Shown here piece after piece: positions 33,841-42,869 of a stretch of DNA of 46,237 nucleotides (within the stretch, counting starts at the first letter, position 1; every line of letters starts with the position of its first letter). Location: contig JAQTRE010000009.1 in the NCBI GenBank assembly GCA_028711995.1, positions 1 through 46,237 of the forward strand, in the 5' to 3' direction. The notes below the pieces were generated by a model. It had not been told where the DNA came from and did not search any database. It was given only the letters and a program-made list of their open reading frames with translations. A program made the position numbers and the translations under genes. This DNA is from Dehalococcoidia bacterium (GTDB taxonomy: Bacteria; Chloroflexota; Dehalococcoidia; SZUA-161; SpSt-899).

Positions 33841-33988
33841 ACCACGGGAAAACGCGTGGTGTCCAGTTCACTTCAATTGAATGCCTTGATAAACTTCCCA
33901 CGACCTTACGGTCGGGGTATTACTTCAGGTCAAACTTCGTTTGCCCTGCTTTCGCAGGGAGAACTTCCTCCCTCGACCACAATGGTCG
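33841..33988 (+). repeat. Hairpin array X (possible IS200/IS605-type remnant or structured RNA)
   Basis: Five consecutive stem-loops: ACCACG/CGTGGT (33841-33860), CGACC-TTAC-GGTCG (33901-33914), CAAAC-TTC-GTTTG (33931-33943), CCCTGC-TTTC-GCAGGG (33944-33959) and CGACCA-CAA-TGGTCG (33974-33988), the last followed by GGGGAA. The order and several motifs match array Y at 36901-36992. There is no coding capacity. It lies in the gap between the GH99-like protein and the epimerase. Confidence 0.65.
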
Positions 33989-34059
33989 GGGAATCAAGTT
34001 TCGTAAGTTGAATCTGGGTGCGAGCCTGAAGTCTTTTCTAATCCAAAACATGAGCCTAA

Positions 34060-34088
34060 TTGTTTATCGCGGGCTTATTGCTTATAAT
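34060..34088 (+). promoter_or_regulatory. Promoter TTGTTT-17-TATAAT, possibly leaderless
   Basis: A perfect TATAAT (34083-34088) lies 17 bases after TTGTTT. It ends 7 bases before the ATG at 34096, the same spacing as at the activase gene. AGGGG lies only two bases before the ATG, too close for a normal Shine-Dalgarno. Confidence 0.5.
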
Positions 34089-34095
34089 AGGGGTC

Positions 34096-35022
34096 ATGAA
34101 GAAAAGAGTGGTTGTCACAGGAGGAGCCGGTTTTATCGGATCCCACCTCGCTGTCGAATTGGCACGCCGGGGCTGCTATATCACTATCATCGATGATCTC
34201 TCCACCGGGAAGAAAGAAAACATCGAGGGACTGCTGTCAAAGGGTAATGTCCAATTTGTGCATGATAGCATCACTAATCTCCCCCTGCTTCAGCAGCTTT
34301 CTAGGAACGCTGACTGGATATTTCATCAAGCAGCCATCGCCAGTGTGCCCAGCAGTATTGATAATCCCTTGGCATCCCACGAGGTCAATGTAACGGGGAC
34401 CCTGAATGTGCTCCTAGCGGCTAGGGACAATGGCGTCAGAAAAGTCGTTGTTGCATCTTCCTGTGCGATTTATGGCGATCCTGTTGTACTGCCGGTGTGC
34501 GAGCACATGCCCTCCGATCTCCAATCACCCTATGCTGCAACCAAATTGGCTATGGAGCACTACTGCGATGTTTTTCAGCGCGTCTATAACCTCCCAAGTA
34601 TTTGCTTGAGATATTTCAACGTCTATGGCCCCGGCCAGAGCCCTGATTCGCAGTATGCAGCAGTTGTCCCCAAGTTCATTCAACACGTGCGAGAAGGAAA
34701 TTCTCCTGCTGTCTTTGGAGATGGGGAACAGACTAGGGATTTTGTCTTTGTACGTGATGTGGTGGAGGCGAACATTCTTGCGGCTGAAAGTGATGTCACC
34801 GGCATTTTCAACATCGGAAGCGGAGAACACATCTCTCTGAATACGTTGGCAGAAAAGATTATCCGACTCATGAACAAGGATGTCAGAACAATTCACAAGG
34901 AGCCCAGACTGGGCGATATTCGCCATAGCCTGGCTGACATTTCCAAAGCTCAAATATTTGGCTACAGGCCAAAATATGATTTGGAATCCGGGCTGAGAGA
35001 AATCTTGGGGAGACTGAATTGA
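34096..35022 (+). CDS. NAD-dependent sugar-nucleotide epimerase/dehydratase (extended SDR)
   Basis: A cytoplasmic NDP-sugar epimerase or dehydratase of 308 residues. The Rossmann motif TGGAGFIGSHLA lies at the N-terminus. Further marks are the catalytic SS-x(n)-YxxxK set (ASSCAIYGDP, SPYAATKLAMEHY) and LRYFNVYGPGQ, which is typical of UDP-GlcNAc/UDP-glucose 4-epimerases (WbpP/GalE type). The in-frame TTG at 34060 would add 12 hydrophobic residues unlike the family, so ATG at 34096 is chosen. It is followed by the flippase gene about 260 bases later on the same strand. It probably makes a sugar precursor for the surface glycan. Confidence 0.92.
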   Translation: MKKRVVVTGGAGFIGSHLAVELARRGCYITIIDDLSTGKKENIEGLLSKGNVQFVHDSITNLPLLQQLSRNADWIFHQAAIASVPSSIDNPLASHEVNVTGTLNVLLAARDNGVRKVVVASSCAIYGDPVVLPVCEHMPSDLQSPYAATKLAMEHYCDVFQRVYNLPSICLRYFNVYGPGQSPDSQYAAVVPKFIQHVREGNSPAVFGDGEQTRDFVFVRDVVEANILAAESDVTGIFNIGSGEHISLNTLAEKIIRLMNKDVRTIHKEPRLGDIRHSLADISKAQIFGYRPKYDLESGLREILGRLN

Positions 35023-35285
35023 ATTCCCGGGACTGACCTATGATGACTTTACCCCCTTCATTCTGGGCCTATAGGGCCTATTTAACGCTGATGGATTCTG
35101 TATTGTGGTTCCTCTGGACTGGTTGTGGAATTTGCCGTTCTCATCTGAGCCTTCAGTTTATCCGCGCTGATGAAGGGCGCGAATGACACTAACAATTATA
35201 ACATCCAACCGCTCTGAAACCACACACCCTACACTATTTGAGATGTTATGCCCCACAGCAAAAACACTTGTTTTCATGCTCCACA

Positions 35286-36794
35286 ATGACGGACGGTAAA
35301 CACAACGAAGAGGCCTCTTCTCAATCTGTTGGCGAGCCGCAGAGATTTGCTCTCGATATCATCTGGGTGGCCATAGCACAGGTATTCACCTCAGCAATAG
35401 CCATCTTTACCTTACCCGCTCTGACTAAGTCTTATTCCTCAGAAACTTTCGGTATATGGGTCCAGGTCAGTATGACAGTCAGCTTACTGACCCCGCTTTT
35501 CGTTCTACAACTAGGGACTGCACTGGTCAGATTTCTGACTGCCAGCGCAGCCAAGGAGAAAAAACGTCAGATCTTCGGCGCAATGCTCATCCCCATCCTC
35601 GTTTTCTCAGGCCTTGTCGCGGTGGCTGCAATGCTGCTGGCGCAACACCTCTCCTCGGTTATTTTCGCTAGCCCTGCTCATGCCACTTTTGTTCGTTTGG
35701 CTGTCCTCTGGACCATTGTTGAGGCGCTCTTCTTTTTTGGTATTTCCTACCTGCGCGCTGATGGTAAGATCAAGACGTTGTCAACTGTTTCGGCAGGTGT
35801 CGCTGTGGCTAAGATGGTGCTGATAGTAACACTGGCCAAATCGGGGTTTGGATTGCAATGGGTGATTATCAGCGTGATAGTGGCAGAGCTAGGGTTTACA
35901 TTAGTGGTTTTCGGTCTCATTATTAGGGAGATCGGATTTCCCAAGCCAAATACCATGGGTCTAGGGGAATTCCTTGCTTTCAGTATCCCTCAACTGCCCA
36001 GTAGCCTTTTATTGTGGATAGTCAGTTCCAGCGACCGGTATTTCATTACTCATCTGATCAGTATATCACAAGCCGGGGTCTACTCATCATCCAATACCTT
36101 AGCCAGTTTGATGGCTCTGTTTTATGCCCCAATCGGCTTTGTCCTTTACCCTACCCTGTCAAAAGCCTGGGAGCAAAATCGGCTGGTAGAAGTAAGAAAC
36201 TATCTTGAGTACTCAACCAAGCTTTTTCTGACTCTGGCTATCCCCGCTACTGCCGGGCTAGCCATCTTGTCGCAGGCCCTCTTGAATCTCCTGACTACCC
36301 CGGAATTTTTGGTCGGAGGGAGATTGGTGCTACTGGTTGCAATTGGGGCCGTATTTCTAGGAATATACCAGATGAATCTCTATATTGTCCTTCTGGTACG
36401 GAAGACCAAATGGTTGCCTTTGTTCGTAGGGGCCGCGGCAGCAATCAGTGTTGGCACTAACGTTGCTTTGATCCCCCGAATCGGGATCATGGGAGCTGCG
36501 GTTTCTAACATTGCTTCGTATTTTCTCTTGGCCTCAATTGTGTCTTTGTGGGCAAGAGAGACCGTTCACTATAGCATCGATCTGCTGTATCTAGGCAAAG
36601 TCATTGTAGCGACTTTGGTTATGGGCTTGTGTCTATGGGTGATGGACCTTAATGGTCCTTTCGGGATTATTCTGGGAGCATTTTCGGGAATGGTCATATT
36701 TGGCATCGGACTTCTCTTGATGAGAGCCTTTTCAGAGCAAGATAAACAGCTTGTCAGGGAGACCGTTAGGGCTCTGATGCCATCAAAGCGTTAG
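35286..36794 (+). CDS. Polysaccharide flippase (Wzx/MATE-like)
   Basis: A polytopic membrane protein of about 502 residues with 12-14 hydrophobic helices. It resembles the polysaccharide transporter/Wzx branch of the MOP exporter superfamily: the N-terminal helix ALDIIWVAIAQVFTSAIAIF, conserved SYSSETFGIWVQ, and the central SSDRYFITHLISISQAGVYS. It would flip lipid-linked glycan units across the membrane. The frame is open back to a TTG at 35238; ATG at 35286 is preferred because the extra residues are not family-like, but neither start has a clear Shine-Dalgarno. The upstream gap (35023-35285) has a short GGGCC palindrome and no supported promoter. Confidence 0.88.
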   Translation: MTDGKHNEEASSQSVGEPQRFALDIIWVAIAQVFTSAIAIFTLPALTKSYSSETFGIWVQVSMTVSLLTPLFVLQLGTALVRFLTASAAKEKKRQIFGAMLIPILVFSGLVAVAAMLLAQHLSSVIFASPAHATFVRLAVLWTIVEALFFFGISYLRADGKIKTLSTVSAGVAVAKMVLIVTLAKSGFGLQWVIISVIVAELGFTLVVFGLIIREIGFPKPNTMGLGEFLAFSIPQLPSSLLLWIVSSSDRYFITHLISISQAGVYSSSNTLASLMALFYAPIGFVLYPTLSKAWEQNRLVEVRNYLEYSTKLFLTLAIPATAGLAILSQALLNLLTTPEFLVGGRLVLLVAIGAVFLGIYQMNLYIVLLVRKTKWLPLFVGAAAAISVGTNVALIPRIGIMGAAVSNIASYFLLASIVSLWARETVHYSIDLLYLGKVIVATLVMGLCLWVMDLNGPFGIILGAFSGMVIFGIGLLLMRAFSEQDKQLVRETVRALMPSKR

Positions 36795-36900
36795 CGTGGG
36801 AAGTTAATCCCATAGTAAGCGATGCGGCTTTTGCACCAAATGAGGTACATAATTGCAGTGGTGTAATGAAAACATGCACCTGGAAAAGAGTAGTAGATAC

Positions 36901-36992
36901 CCACGCCTTTACAGGCGTGGCACTTGCGGGTTCAAGCGGAGCTTGTCCTGCTCGGCTCTCACGCCCCGTCTTCACAGGCGGGGAACTCCCGC
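36901..36992 (+). repeat. Hairpin array Y (same architecture as array X)
   Basis: Stem-loops CCACGCC-TTTACA-GGCGTGG (36901-36920), CAAGC-GGA-GCTTG (36933-36945) and a 7-bp stem starting CCCCG and ending CGGGG (36964-36983). GCGGG/CCCGC (36926-36930 with 36988-36992) encloses the last two and forms a multibranch. A GATACCCACG start and a CGGGGAA end are shared with array X. It lies between the convergent flippase and FemAB-like genes. The layout resembles the structured right ends or omega-RNA regions of IS200/IS605 elements, without any TnpA/TnpB gene. Confidence 0.65.
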
Positions 36993-37063
36993 TTGATTAG
37001 AAAGGTGTTCTAGTGCAATTCCCTCTGTCTATCTTGCATGACTTCGATGTCCGTTTTTCCATC

Positions 37064-38122
37064 CTATTTCAATGCGGATTCAATGATGCTCTGTCTTATC
37101 CGTTCAGGCAGCTTTGGCACGACAAACCTCCCCATCCTGAACGCGTATTCGCGCAAAAGGAAGGCTCTTCTATTCAATGGCAGCATAACCGAGTAATCTT
37201 GGCCAAAAGTCAGCCCAAACTTAGCTTTCTGCTTATGGTGAACTTCTTGCGGGTCGGAACTATTGGATCCCATATTCAGACGGCGATAGCCGTGGCCCTG
37301 GGTCCATTTAAGAAGTTCCCAGATCAGACTGTAGTTTATAGTGTCATAACGGGCTGTCCTGTCAAGCCCCATGTATGGCACATGAACGGTCTTGCTGGGC
37401 TCATGAACAAAGAAGCCCATTCCACCGATGGCCCTATCCTGATTTGTGAGCAAGATTATGTGAAAATTCGTCGGGTGAAGTGATTGGAAAAGCTCCTGGA
37501 AAAAGGATTCAACATATGGGATAGCGCCGATATGCAGAATGTTTTGGCGATATAATTCATAGAATATTCCCATATCCTCAGCAGTGGTTACTTCCGTACT
37601 CAGATAGCCACCTTTGCGAATTCGATTGATTCGTTTTCGCTCCTCCGCCCTGAGAATATCATTCCAGATAATCTCCGGCGGCTTATCCTCAAGATCGATC
37701 TTCATCACCCCGTGACTGGTGTCCAGGCGTGATCCTGGAATGGCCGCTGCCTTACTCATCTCTTCGTCTGAAAAGTGTACAATAGCATACGTAATTCCCA
37801 TTCTTTTGGCTGAACTCTGCAAATGTTGAACCAGTGCTTGCACCACTGGCTTGGCCAAGCCTTCTGCGCACAATGGGCCTCCATAATCGGAATAACTTAA
37901 CGAATCCAAAACCCTGATGAGCGCAAGTTCTTTCCGTATCACAAAAGGGCAGAGCCCGATCATTTCACGATTTGAGTCCCGAACCACTAGGTAGTGAGGC
38001 TTAACATTGAAACACTTCTCTAGGATGTTCCTCCATGCCAGTGTGTGGTAGAAGGTTCCCTGTGGGGATTTGGCCACAAAATCCTCCCACTCTTTCTCGT
38101 CGCTCAGAGGTTCAACAATCAT
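37064..38122 (-). CDS. FemAB-like GNAT-fold transferase
   Basis: A 352-residue cytoplasmic protein of the FemAB/FemX-like acyltransferase group, with two GNAT-like halves. SPQGTFYHTLAWRNIL near residue 20 and YSDYGGPLC are typical of the family, as is the C-terminal half with GGMGFFVHEPSKTVHVPYMGL and INYSLIWELLKWTQGHGYRRLNMG. Such proteins use aminoacyl-tRNA to extend peptidoglycan peptides, and related forms occur in exosortase and exopolysaccharide gene clusters with unknown substrates. The Shine-Dalgarno is strong (AAGGGGGG). It lies 22 bases after the GNAT gene, in one operon. Confidence 0.85.
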   Translation of the reverse strand: MIVEPLSDEKEWEDFVAKSPQGTFYHTLAWRNILEKCFNVKPHYLVVRDSNREMIGLCPFVIRKELALIRVLDSLSYSDYGGPLCAEGLAKPVVQALVQHLQSSAKRMGITYAIVHFSDEEMSKAAAIPGSRLDTSHGVMKIDLEDKPPEIIWNDILRAEERKRINRIRKGGYLSTEVTTAEDMGIFYELYRQNILHIGAIPYVESFFQELFQSLHPTNFHIILLTNQDRAIGGMGFFVHEPSKTVHVPYMGLDRTARYDTINYSLIWELLKWTQGHGYRRLNMGSNSSDPQEVHHKQKAKFGLTFGQDYSVMLPLNRRAFLLREYAFRMGRFVVPKLPERIRQSIIESALK

Positions 38123-38144
38123 TTGTGATTTCCCCCCTTAATGA

Positions 38145-38789
38145 TTAATCCCGCGTGCTGATGGGTTTCTCAAATACCTTTCGCAATGAGAATAACCTCA
38201 TGCAGCTGACGGATTTCGTTTTGCGAAAACCCAACGCTTCAATCGATTTCACCGAAGGAACATTATCGATTTCAACATACGCGAGCATCTTCTTAAATCC
38301 CATTGATTGAGCTAATCGCAACCTTTCCTCATTGATCTTTTCCCCTAAGCCCATCCGGCGGAATTCCGGAAATACCAACCGGTCATACATCAATGACTCC
38401 GAATCGGCGAGACGAATCTCTGCCTCGAAGAGTTCTTCATACTTCACTTTCTGCGTGTAAATCCAGCCAAATCCAGCGGGCTTGTTATTCACGCTCACCA
38501 CAAGACAGATATCTCCCTCACTGATTTTTCGCAGAGCTTCTTGGTGAGAATAACCATCATCATCTGAGGTAAGAATAACTCCCTGGAACAATTCGCTGCT
38601 AATGTCTTCTTTGGAAAGGACTTTAATTTCAGCAGGAACTTTGGTGATCACCGTTGGTATTTCTGAATCGAGCGAGCGTTCGTAGACAATCATTGTGACG
38701 TATTTGAATCCAAGACGGTTCACTATCAGTCTCCTGAATGCTAAAGCATAGCGCGACCGGCCCCATAGTTTTAATCTCTGTTTAAGCAT
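38145..38789 (-). CDS. GNAT-family N-acetyltransferase
   Basis: A 214-residue protein. The acetyl-CoA-binding region is YDRLVFPEFRRMGLGEKINEE (about 145-165; the RxxGxG/A loop as RRMGLG), followed by AYVEIDNVPSVKSIEALGF, the usual last strand and helix of GNAT enzymes. The N-terminal 60 residues are not diagnostic. It is first in a two-gene operon with the FemAB-like gene; together they may acylate an amino sugar or peptide of the surface polymer. Confidence 0.85.
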   Translation of the reverse strand: MLKQRLKLWGRSRYALAFRRLIVNRLGFKYVTMIVYERSLDSEIPTVITKVPAEIKVLSKEDISSELFQGVILTSDDDGYSHQEALRKISEGDICLVVSVNNKPAGFGWIYTQKVKYEELFEAEIRLADSESLMYDRLVFPEFRRMGLGEKINEERLRLAQSMGFKKMLAYVEIDNVPSVKSIEALGFRKTKSVSCMRLFSLRKVFEKPISTRD

Positions 38790-39093
38790 AATAAAAACCT
38801 ATTCTCCTCCCAACCGAATCAATAATCAGTTCAACTGGATGATCGAATTTGAGAATGCCACATCTTGTGCGTGGTCCTCAAGAACATACGAGGCAATCAT
38901 CCCATGTGACCAAACGTTCGCTTTAGGGTCCTCACATGGCACAAAAGGGTCGCCACGTAATAAGCACTGCTCAGAACGCGTAGACATTCGCACTTCCGGT
39001 GTAAATGCCCATCGATGTGACCAATTGCATCGTTGCCAGAGTAAATTGATTTAGCTTCCTTCTGCGAGTGTTTTCCCAGTGGGATATCCATGC
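38790..39093. other. Intergenic segment, no gene seen
   Basis: About 300 bases between the GNAT gene and the IS630-type element. GGGAGGAG just upstream of the GNAT start may be its Shine-Dalgarno region. Before the insertion this segment adjoined the 3' end of the deacetylase gene. I see no terminator or coding frame. Confidence 0.5.
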
Positions 39094-39095
39094 TA

Positions 39096-40341
39096 GTATA
39101 TCGTTTCATTAAAGTATATCCATTAAAAAGCAGGGGCAAAATCAAATTTCTTCCATCGATGTACCCCGGGAGAATCGTTGATTTCCTTGACCCCTAACAG
39201 GATTCTTTCCTTGAGTTCCTGTTTGGAATTGACGCGAATGTGCTTCAGAAATGTTCTGGCCATTTTCCCGAAAAGCGTTTCGACCAGATTTAGCCAGGAG
39301 CCGTGTGTAGGCGTATGAATATAAACGAATCGTCCCGGTCTTCCGGCAAGGTATTTCATCGTCTCCTTGGAGATGTGGGCCGAATGGTTATCCAGGATGA
39401 TACGGATGGTAGATTCCGCCGGGTAGTAAGCATCCAGATCCTTAAGCAGCGATATGAACTCCCGGCTGCGATGCCTGTCATGAACCTGGGCAGTCACATG
39501 ACCGTTATGCAAATCCAGGGCCGCCAAGATCGACAATGTCCCGAGGCGCTTGTACTCATAGTCCCGCATCACTCGGGATTGCTGTCCTGGTTCAGGCATG
39601 ATATCGGGGGCGACATTCTTGATGGCCTGAAGCCCCGGTTTTTCATCTACAGATACGGTGATGACCGGCGGTGCGCCACTCATTTCCTCCGCTTCGTTTT
39701 GAAGATTGACCTCCTTGTACACGCACAAAACATTCGCCATTTTCTGCTCAAACTCAGGATCGCGTTTCTCCAGGTAATAGGCCATCTTATGAGGGCGTAT
39801 CGGATGTCCTTCAAGTATCCTCTGTATCGTAGCCTTGGCCGCTTTCTGCAAACAATCGTGTCCCGCTTCCGGTCCATATCTCCTGGCATGAGCCGCCAGA
39901 GCGCTCCGCGTCCATATCTCAGCGGCATAGCCATACTCGGTCGGTTTCTTGCAGGCCAGATTAATGACCCAAGCCTTCGCTGCTTCGGTAATCACCGGTT
40001 CCTTGGGACGATGATACTTGTCTTTCAGCCCTTCTTCGATACCCACGGCCAGCGCCTTGTCTACCCACTTGTAAATGGTCGGCCTGCTGACGTGAGTCAC
40101 TCTTTCAATCTCGGTGATTGGCATGCCTTCTGAGTATCGTAACAAGATGTTAGCCCGCTGCGCTTCTCTGACCGGCGCCTTTCGTGAACCGGCCAGTTGC
40201 TGTAGCTGTTCTTTCTTGTCCTGCCCGAGGACCAGTGTTGGCCTGCGAGTCTTGCGTGGCATATGGATTCCCTCCTATCCTTTCTGCAACCAATATACCA
40301 CGAATTGCTTTATATGTAAATATTATGATGAAACATTATAC
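39096..40341. mobile_element. IS630-family insertion sequence, complete (1246 bp)
   Basis: The ends read GTATATCGTTTCAT on the left and, reverse-complemented, GTATAATGTTTCAT on the right; over 28 bases the inverted repeats match at 21. Both ends abut a TA dinucleotide (39094-39095 and 40342-40343), the target duplication expected for IS630/Tc1-type elements. One transposase gene fills it. Confidence 0.85.
39123..40262 (-). CDS. IS630-family transposase
   Basis: A 379-residue transposase with an N-terminal helix-turn-helix (ITEIERVTHVSRPTIYKWV, about 52-70), a second DNA-binding segment and a DDE_3 catalytic domain. The triad is D206 (VSVDEKPG), D291 (ILDNHSAH) and E328 (NLVETLFG). The frame is intact, so the element may still be active. 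It reads in the same direction as the neighbouring deacetylase and acyltransferase genes. Confidence 0.93.
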   Translation of the reverse strand: MPRKTRRPTLVLGQDKKEQLQQLAGSRKAPVREAQRANILLRYSEGMPITEIERVTHVSRPTIYKWVDKALAVGIEEGLKDKYHRPKEPVITEAAKAWVINLACKKPTEYGYAAEIWTRSALAAHARRYGPEAGHDCLQKAAKATIQRILEGHPIRPHKMAYYLEKRDPEFEQKMANVLCVYKEVNLQNEAEEMSGAPPVITVSVDEKPGLQAIKNVAPDIMPEPGQQSRVMRDYEYKRLGTLSILAALDLHNGHVTAQVHDRHRSREFISLLKDLDAYYPAESTIRIILDNHSAHISKETMKYLAGRPGRFVYIHTPTHGSWLNLVETLFGKMARTFLKHIRVNSKQELKERILLGVKEINDSPGVHRWKKFDFAPAF

Positions 40342-41357
40342 TAGTCCTCCCATCTCCTCTGCATTGCAGAATGCAGATCTCCCCATAACCCACAAAACAT
40401 AACCTTGAATTTACTGCTATCTTCAAGTATTGGGATTCTACCCAGACGGAAAATATCATCCTTTGAGCTAATCAGTTTGTTGGGTAATACAGAAACAGCA
40501 CAGTTGAATCCACATCCCTTGACAAAGTCAGCCAATTGGGGGCTAAGATTCCCATTGGGATAGGAAAAGGTAGCAGTCTCCTTGCCAAGCTTCTCCTCAA
40601 GATCTTTCTTGGATTGAAGAATCTCATATTTGGCCTGCTCTAATGGCAAATTGGTCAGAATAGGGTGATTGACTGTGTGAGCACCAAACACGACGCCGTG
40701 GTTGCTCATTTCTCCGATCTCATCCCAAGACAAAATAAGCTCTTTACCTAAGTCCATAGGGATATCTACGCCAGAAATAGTGAGCAGTTTTTCTATCAAA
40801 ACAAGCTTTCTCTCTTCAGATAACGTCTTTAATCTCTCAACAATTAAAGACCCAGCATGAGCTTTAGCGAGAGCAGCATGAGTGGAATAAATTCCAAGTT
40901 CGTCCAAATTAAGTTGATTGGCAATGCTGTGATGAATAACATAGTTTACCTTATCCCACCAGAATAAGTTGCCAGTGCCGATATGCCCAGTAGCAGGGAA
41001 AATAGTGGCCGGGATGTGGTATTTTCTGAGAATTGGATAGGCGTAGATATAATTATCTTTGTAGCCATCATCAAATGTGATTACCACCGCTTTTTGTGGA
41101 AGGCCATTTCCTTGCTCGATATCTTCTGCCAGCCTCGCAAGTGGAAGAATCTCATAATTTCGACATAAATATTCGATTTGCTTTTCGAAACGCTCAGGAC
41201 TCTCTGGTTCAAGAGACCAGCTATCCCTTTTGGGGCAGACCCGATGATACATTAGCACAGCCACCTGAGATTTGGTGAGCTTTCTTCGAAGAAAGGCGTA
41301 AGCACCTAATACCCCAAGATTATCAGCTGTTGTCGTTACTAATGCCTTCATCTCCAT
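40341..41357 (-). CDS. Polysaccharide deacetylase (NodB homology, CE4)
   Basis: A 338-residue carbohydrate esterase family 4 protein that would remove N- or O-acetyl groups from a glycan. VITFDDGYKDN (about 92-102) holds the catalytic and metal aspartates, and GAHTVNHP (about 225) the metal histidines. TATFSYPNGN follows as a later motif. Residues 1-60 include LMYHRV, common in this group. There is no clear signal peptide, so it may act on the cytoplasmic face. The Shine-Dalgarno is AAAGGG. The stop codon TAG lies on the target TA of the neighbouring IS630 element. Confidence 0.9.
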   Translation of the reverse strand: MEMKALVTTTADNLGVLGAYAFLRRKLTKSQVAVLMYHRVCPKRDSWSLEPESPERFEKQIEYLCRNYEILPLARLAEDIEQGNGLPQKAVVITFDDGYKDNYIYAYPILRKYHIPATIFPATGHIGTGNLFWWDKVNYVIHHSIANQLNLDELGIYSTHAALAKAHAGSLIVERLKTLSEERKLVLIEKLLTISGVDIPMDLGKELILSWDEIGEMSNHGVVFGAHTVNHPILTNLPLEQAKYEILQSKKDLEEKLGKETATFSYPNGNLSPQLADFVKGCGFNCAVSVLPNKLISSKDDIFRLGRIPILEDSSKFKVMFCGLWGDLHSAMQRRWED

Positions 41358-41754
41358 TTTATAACCCTTTATTGATAGAGCAACCTGCCATTGCTATTTT
41401 TATATCTGGCCTCTCTGTTGAGTGCTCTTTATTTTTCTCTGCTTCCAGTAGATACCCACGGACATAGCCCGCGGAACTCTGCAGTTCGGTTTCTTTACCC
41501 CTTTTTGTGTCCCATTTTAACTGACGGTCTACACGCTATCAAGCTCCATCTCCTCCTGGACATGATGGTTATCTGCCGGATTTCGCGGTGATCACCGATG
41601 GCAAGGCGGCCGATGTTACCACCGCTCGTCATTTCACCCTTCCCACCGGCAGCATCGTCGCCGTGGATCGCGGCTACTATGATTTCGATCTTTTCGCTCA
41701 ATGGAATAGCTCCAGTGTTTTCTTCGTTACCCGGCTCAAAAGCAACGCCGCTTA

Positions 41755-42869
41755 CTAATAAGTTCATAAGTAACTAGACTTTTCCCTGGGTTTCTGGTAC
41801 GATATAGTTGTGCGAGATAATGATGCCAGAAAGCTTGACCATCAGACCCTTGAGCAGATACGAATGCGCGCGGTACAACAGATCGAGCAAGGCGAGCATC
41901 CGGATGATCTGGCTCGTACGTTGGGCCTGGCGCGCTCCACAGTATTTGGTTGGATGGCCCGATATAGGGAAGGTGGCTTGGATGCGCTCAAAGCGCAGCC
42001 CGTGCCGGGTCGGCCACCGAAGCTGGTGGGAAGTCAGTTGAATCGGCTGTATGACTTGGTTGTCGGTAAAGACCCACGTCAGTTGCGCTTCGAATTCGCA
42101 TTGTGGACCCGGGAGATGGTGCGAGAGTTGATTCACCGAGAGTTCAACATCAGGCTGTCCGCGGTAAGTGTAGGACGGTTGTTGCATAAGATGGGGCTTT
42201 CGCCACAGCGTCCTCTCTGGAGGGCATATCAGCAGAATCCGGCGGCCGTGGAGCGGTGGAAGAACGAAACATATCCGGCCATCCGTGCACAGGCAGCGGC
42301 CGAAGGAGCGACCATCTACTTTGGGGATGAGGCTGGAGTTCGAAGCGATTACCATGCTGGCACCACCTGGGCTCCGGTCGGGCAGACCCCGATGGTGCGT
42401 ACGACCGGAACACGCACATCGTTGAACCTTATCTCCGCTATCACCACGAAGGGCGCATTGCACTTTTCCACCTTTGAAGGTAATCTGGACTCCCCCAAGT
42501 TTATCGACTTCTGCAGCCGACTGATGCAGGACACCATGGGACCGGTATTTCTCATAGTAGACGGCCATCCGGTGCATCGCTCCAAGGCGGTAAAAGAGTT
42601 TGTGGATTCCACCCAGGGTCGGTTGCGTCTTTTTCGTTTTCCGTCGTACTCTCCTGAACTCAATCCTGACGAATGGGTTTGGAAGAACGTCAAGGCAGAC
42701 CGTGTCGGCCGAGCTGGCATAACCACCATCAAAGGAGACCTTGCCACCAAGGTGATTGCCGCATTGGACCGTCTCAAAGAACTTCCCCATCTGATCCGCG
42801 GATTCTTCGCAGACCATAACCTGCGCTATGTCACTGCCTGATCTGTCCATATATTTATGCACGTATTAG
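41755..42869. mobile_element. Second IS630-type insertion sequence, complete (1115 bp)
   Basis: The left end, CTAATAAGTTCATAA, and the reverse-complemented right end, CTAATACGTGCATAA, are inverted repeats. TA flanks both ends (41753-41754 and 42870-42871). Removing the element rejoins the IS4 reading frame (NAAY followed by an open frame), which proves insertion into that gene. Confidence 0.85.
41810..42841 (+). CDS. IS630-family transposase (second type)
   Basis: 343 residues, starting at GTG. An N-terminal helix-turn-helix (LARTLGLARSTVFGWMARY, about 35-53) precedes a winged-helix region and a DDE_3 domain with D173 (YFGDEAGV), D251 (LIVDGHPVH) and E288 (LNPDEWVWK). It shares the fold but little sequence with the transposase at 39123, so it is a different element. 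The frame is intact. Confidence 0.93.
   Translation: MRDNDARKLDHQTLEQIRMRAVQQIEQGEHPDDLARTLGLARSTVFGWMARYREGGLDALKAQPVPGRPPKLVGSQLNRLYDLVVGKDPRQLRFEFALWTREMVRELIHREFNIRLSAVSVGRLLHKMGLSPQRPLWRAYQQNPAAVERWKNETYPAIRAQAAAEGATIYFGDEAGVRSDYHAGTTWAPVGQTPMVRTTGTRTSLNLISAITTKGALHFSTFEGNLDSPKFIDFCSRLMQDTMGPVFLIVDGHPVHRSKAVKEFVDSTQGRLRLFRFPSYSPELNPDEWVWKNVKADRVGRAGITTIKGDLATKVIAALDRLKELPHLIRGFFADHNLRYVTA

Noticed and set aside
41774-42862. 362-residue minus-strand frame opposite the second IS630 transposase
   Set aside because: It is a shadow of the intact DDE transposase on the plus strand.
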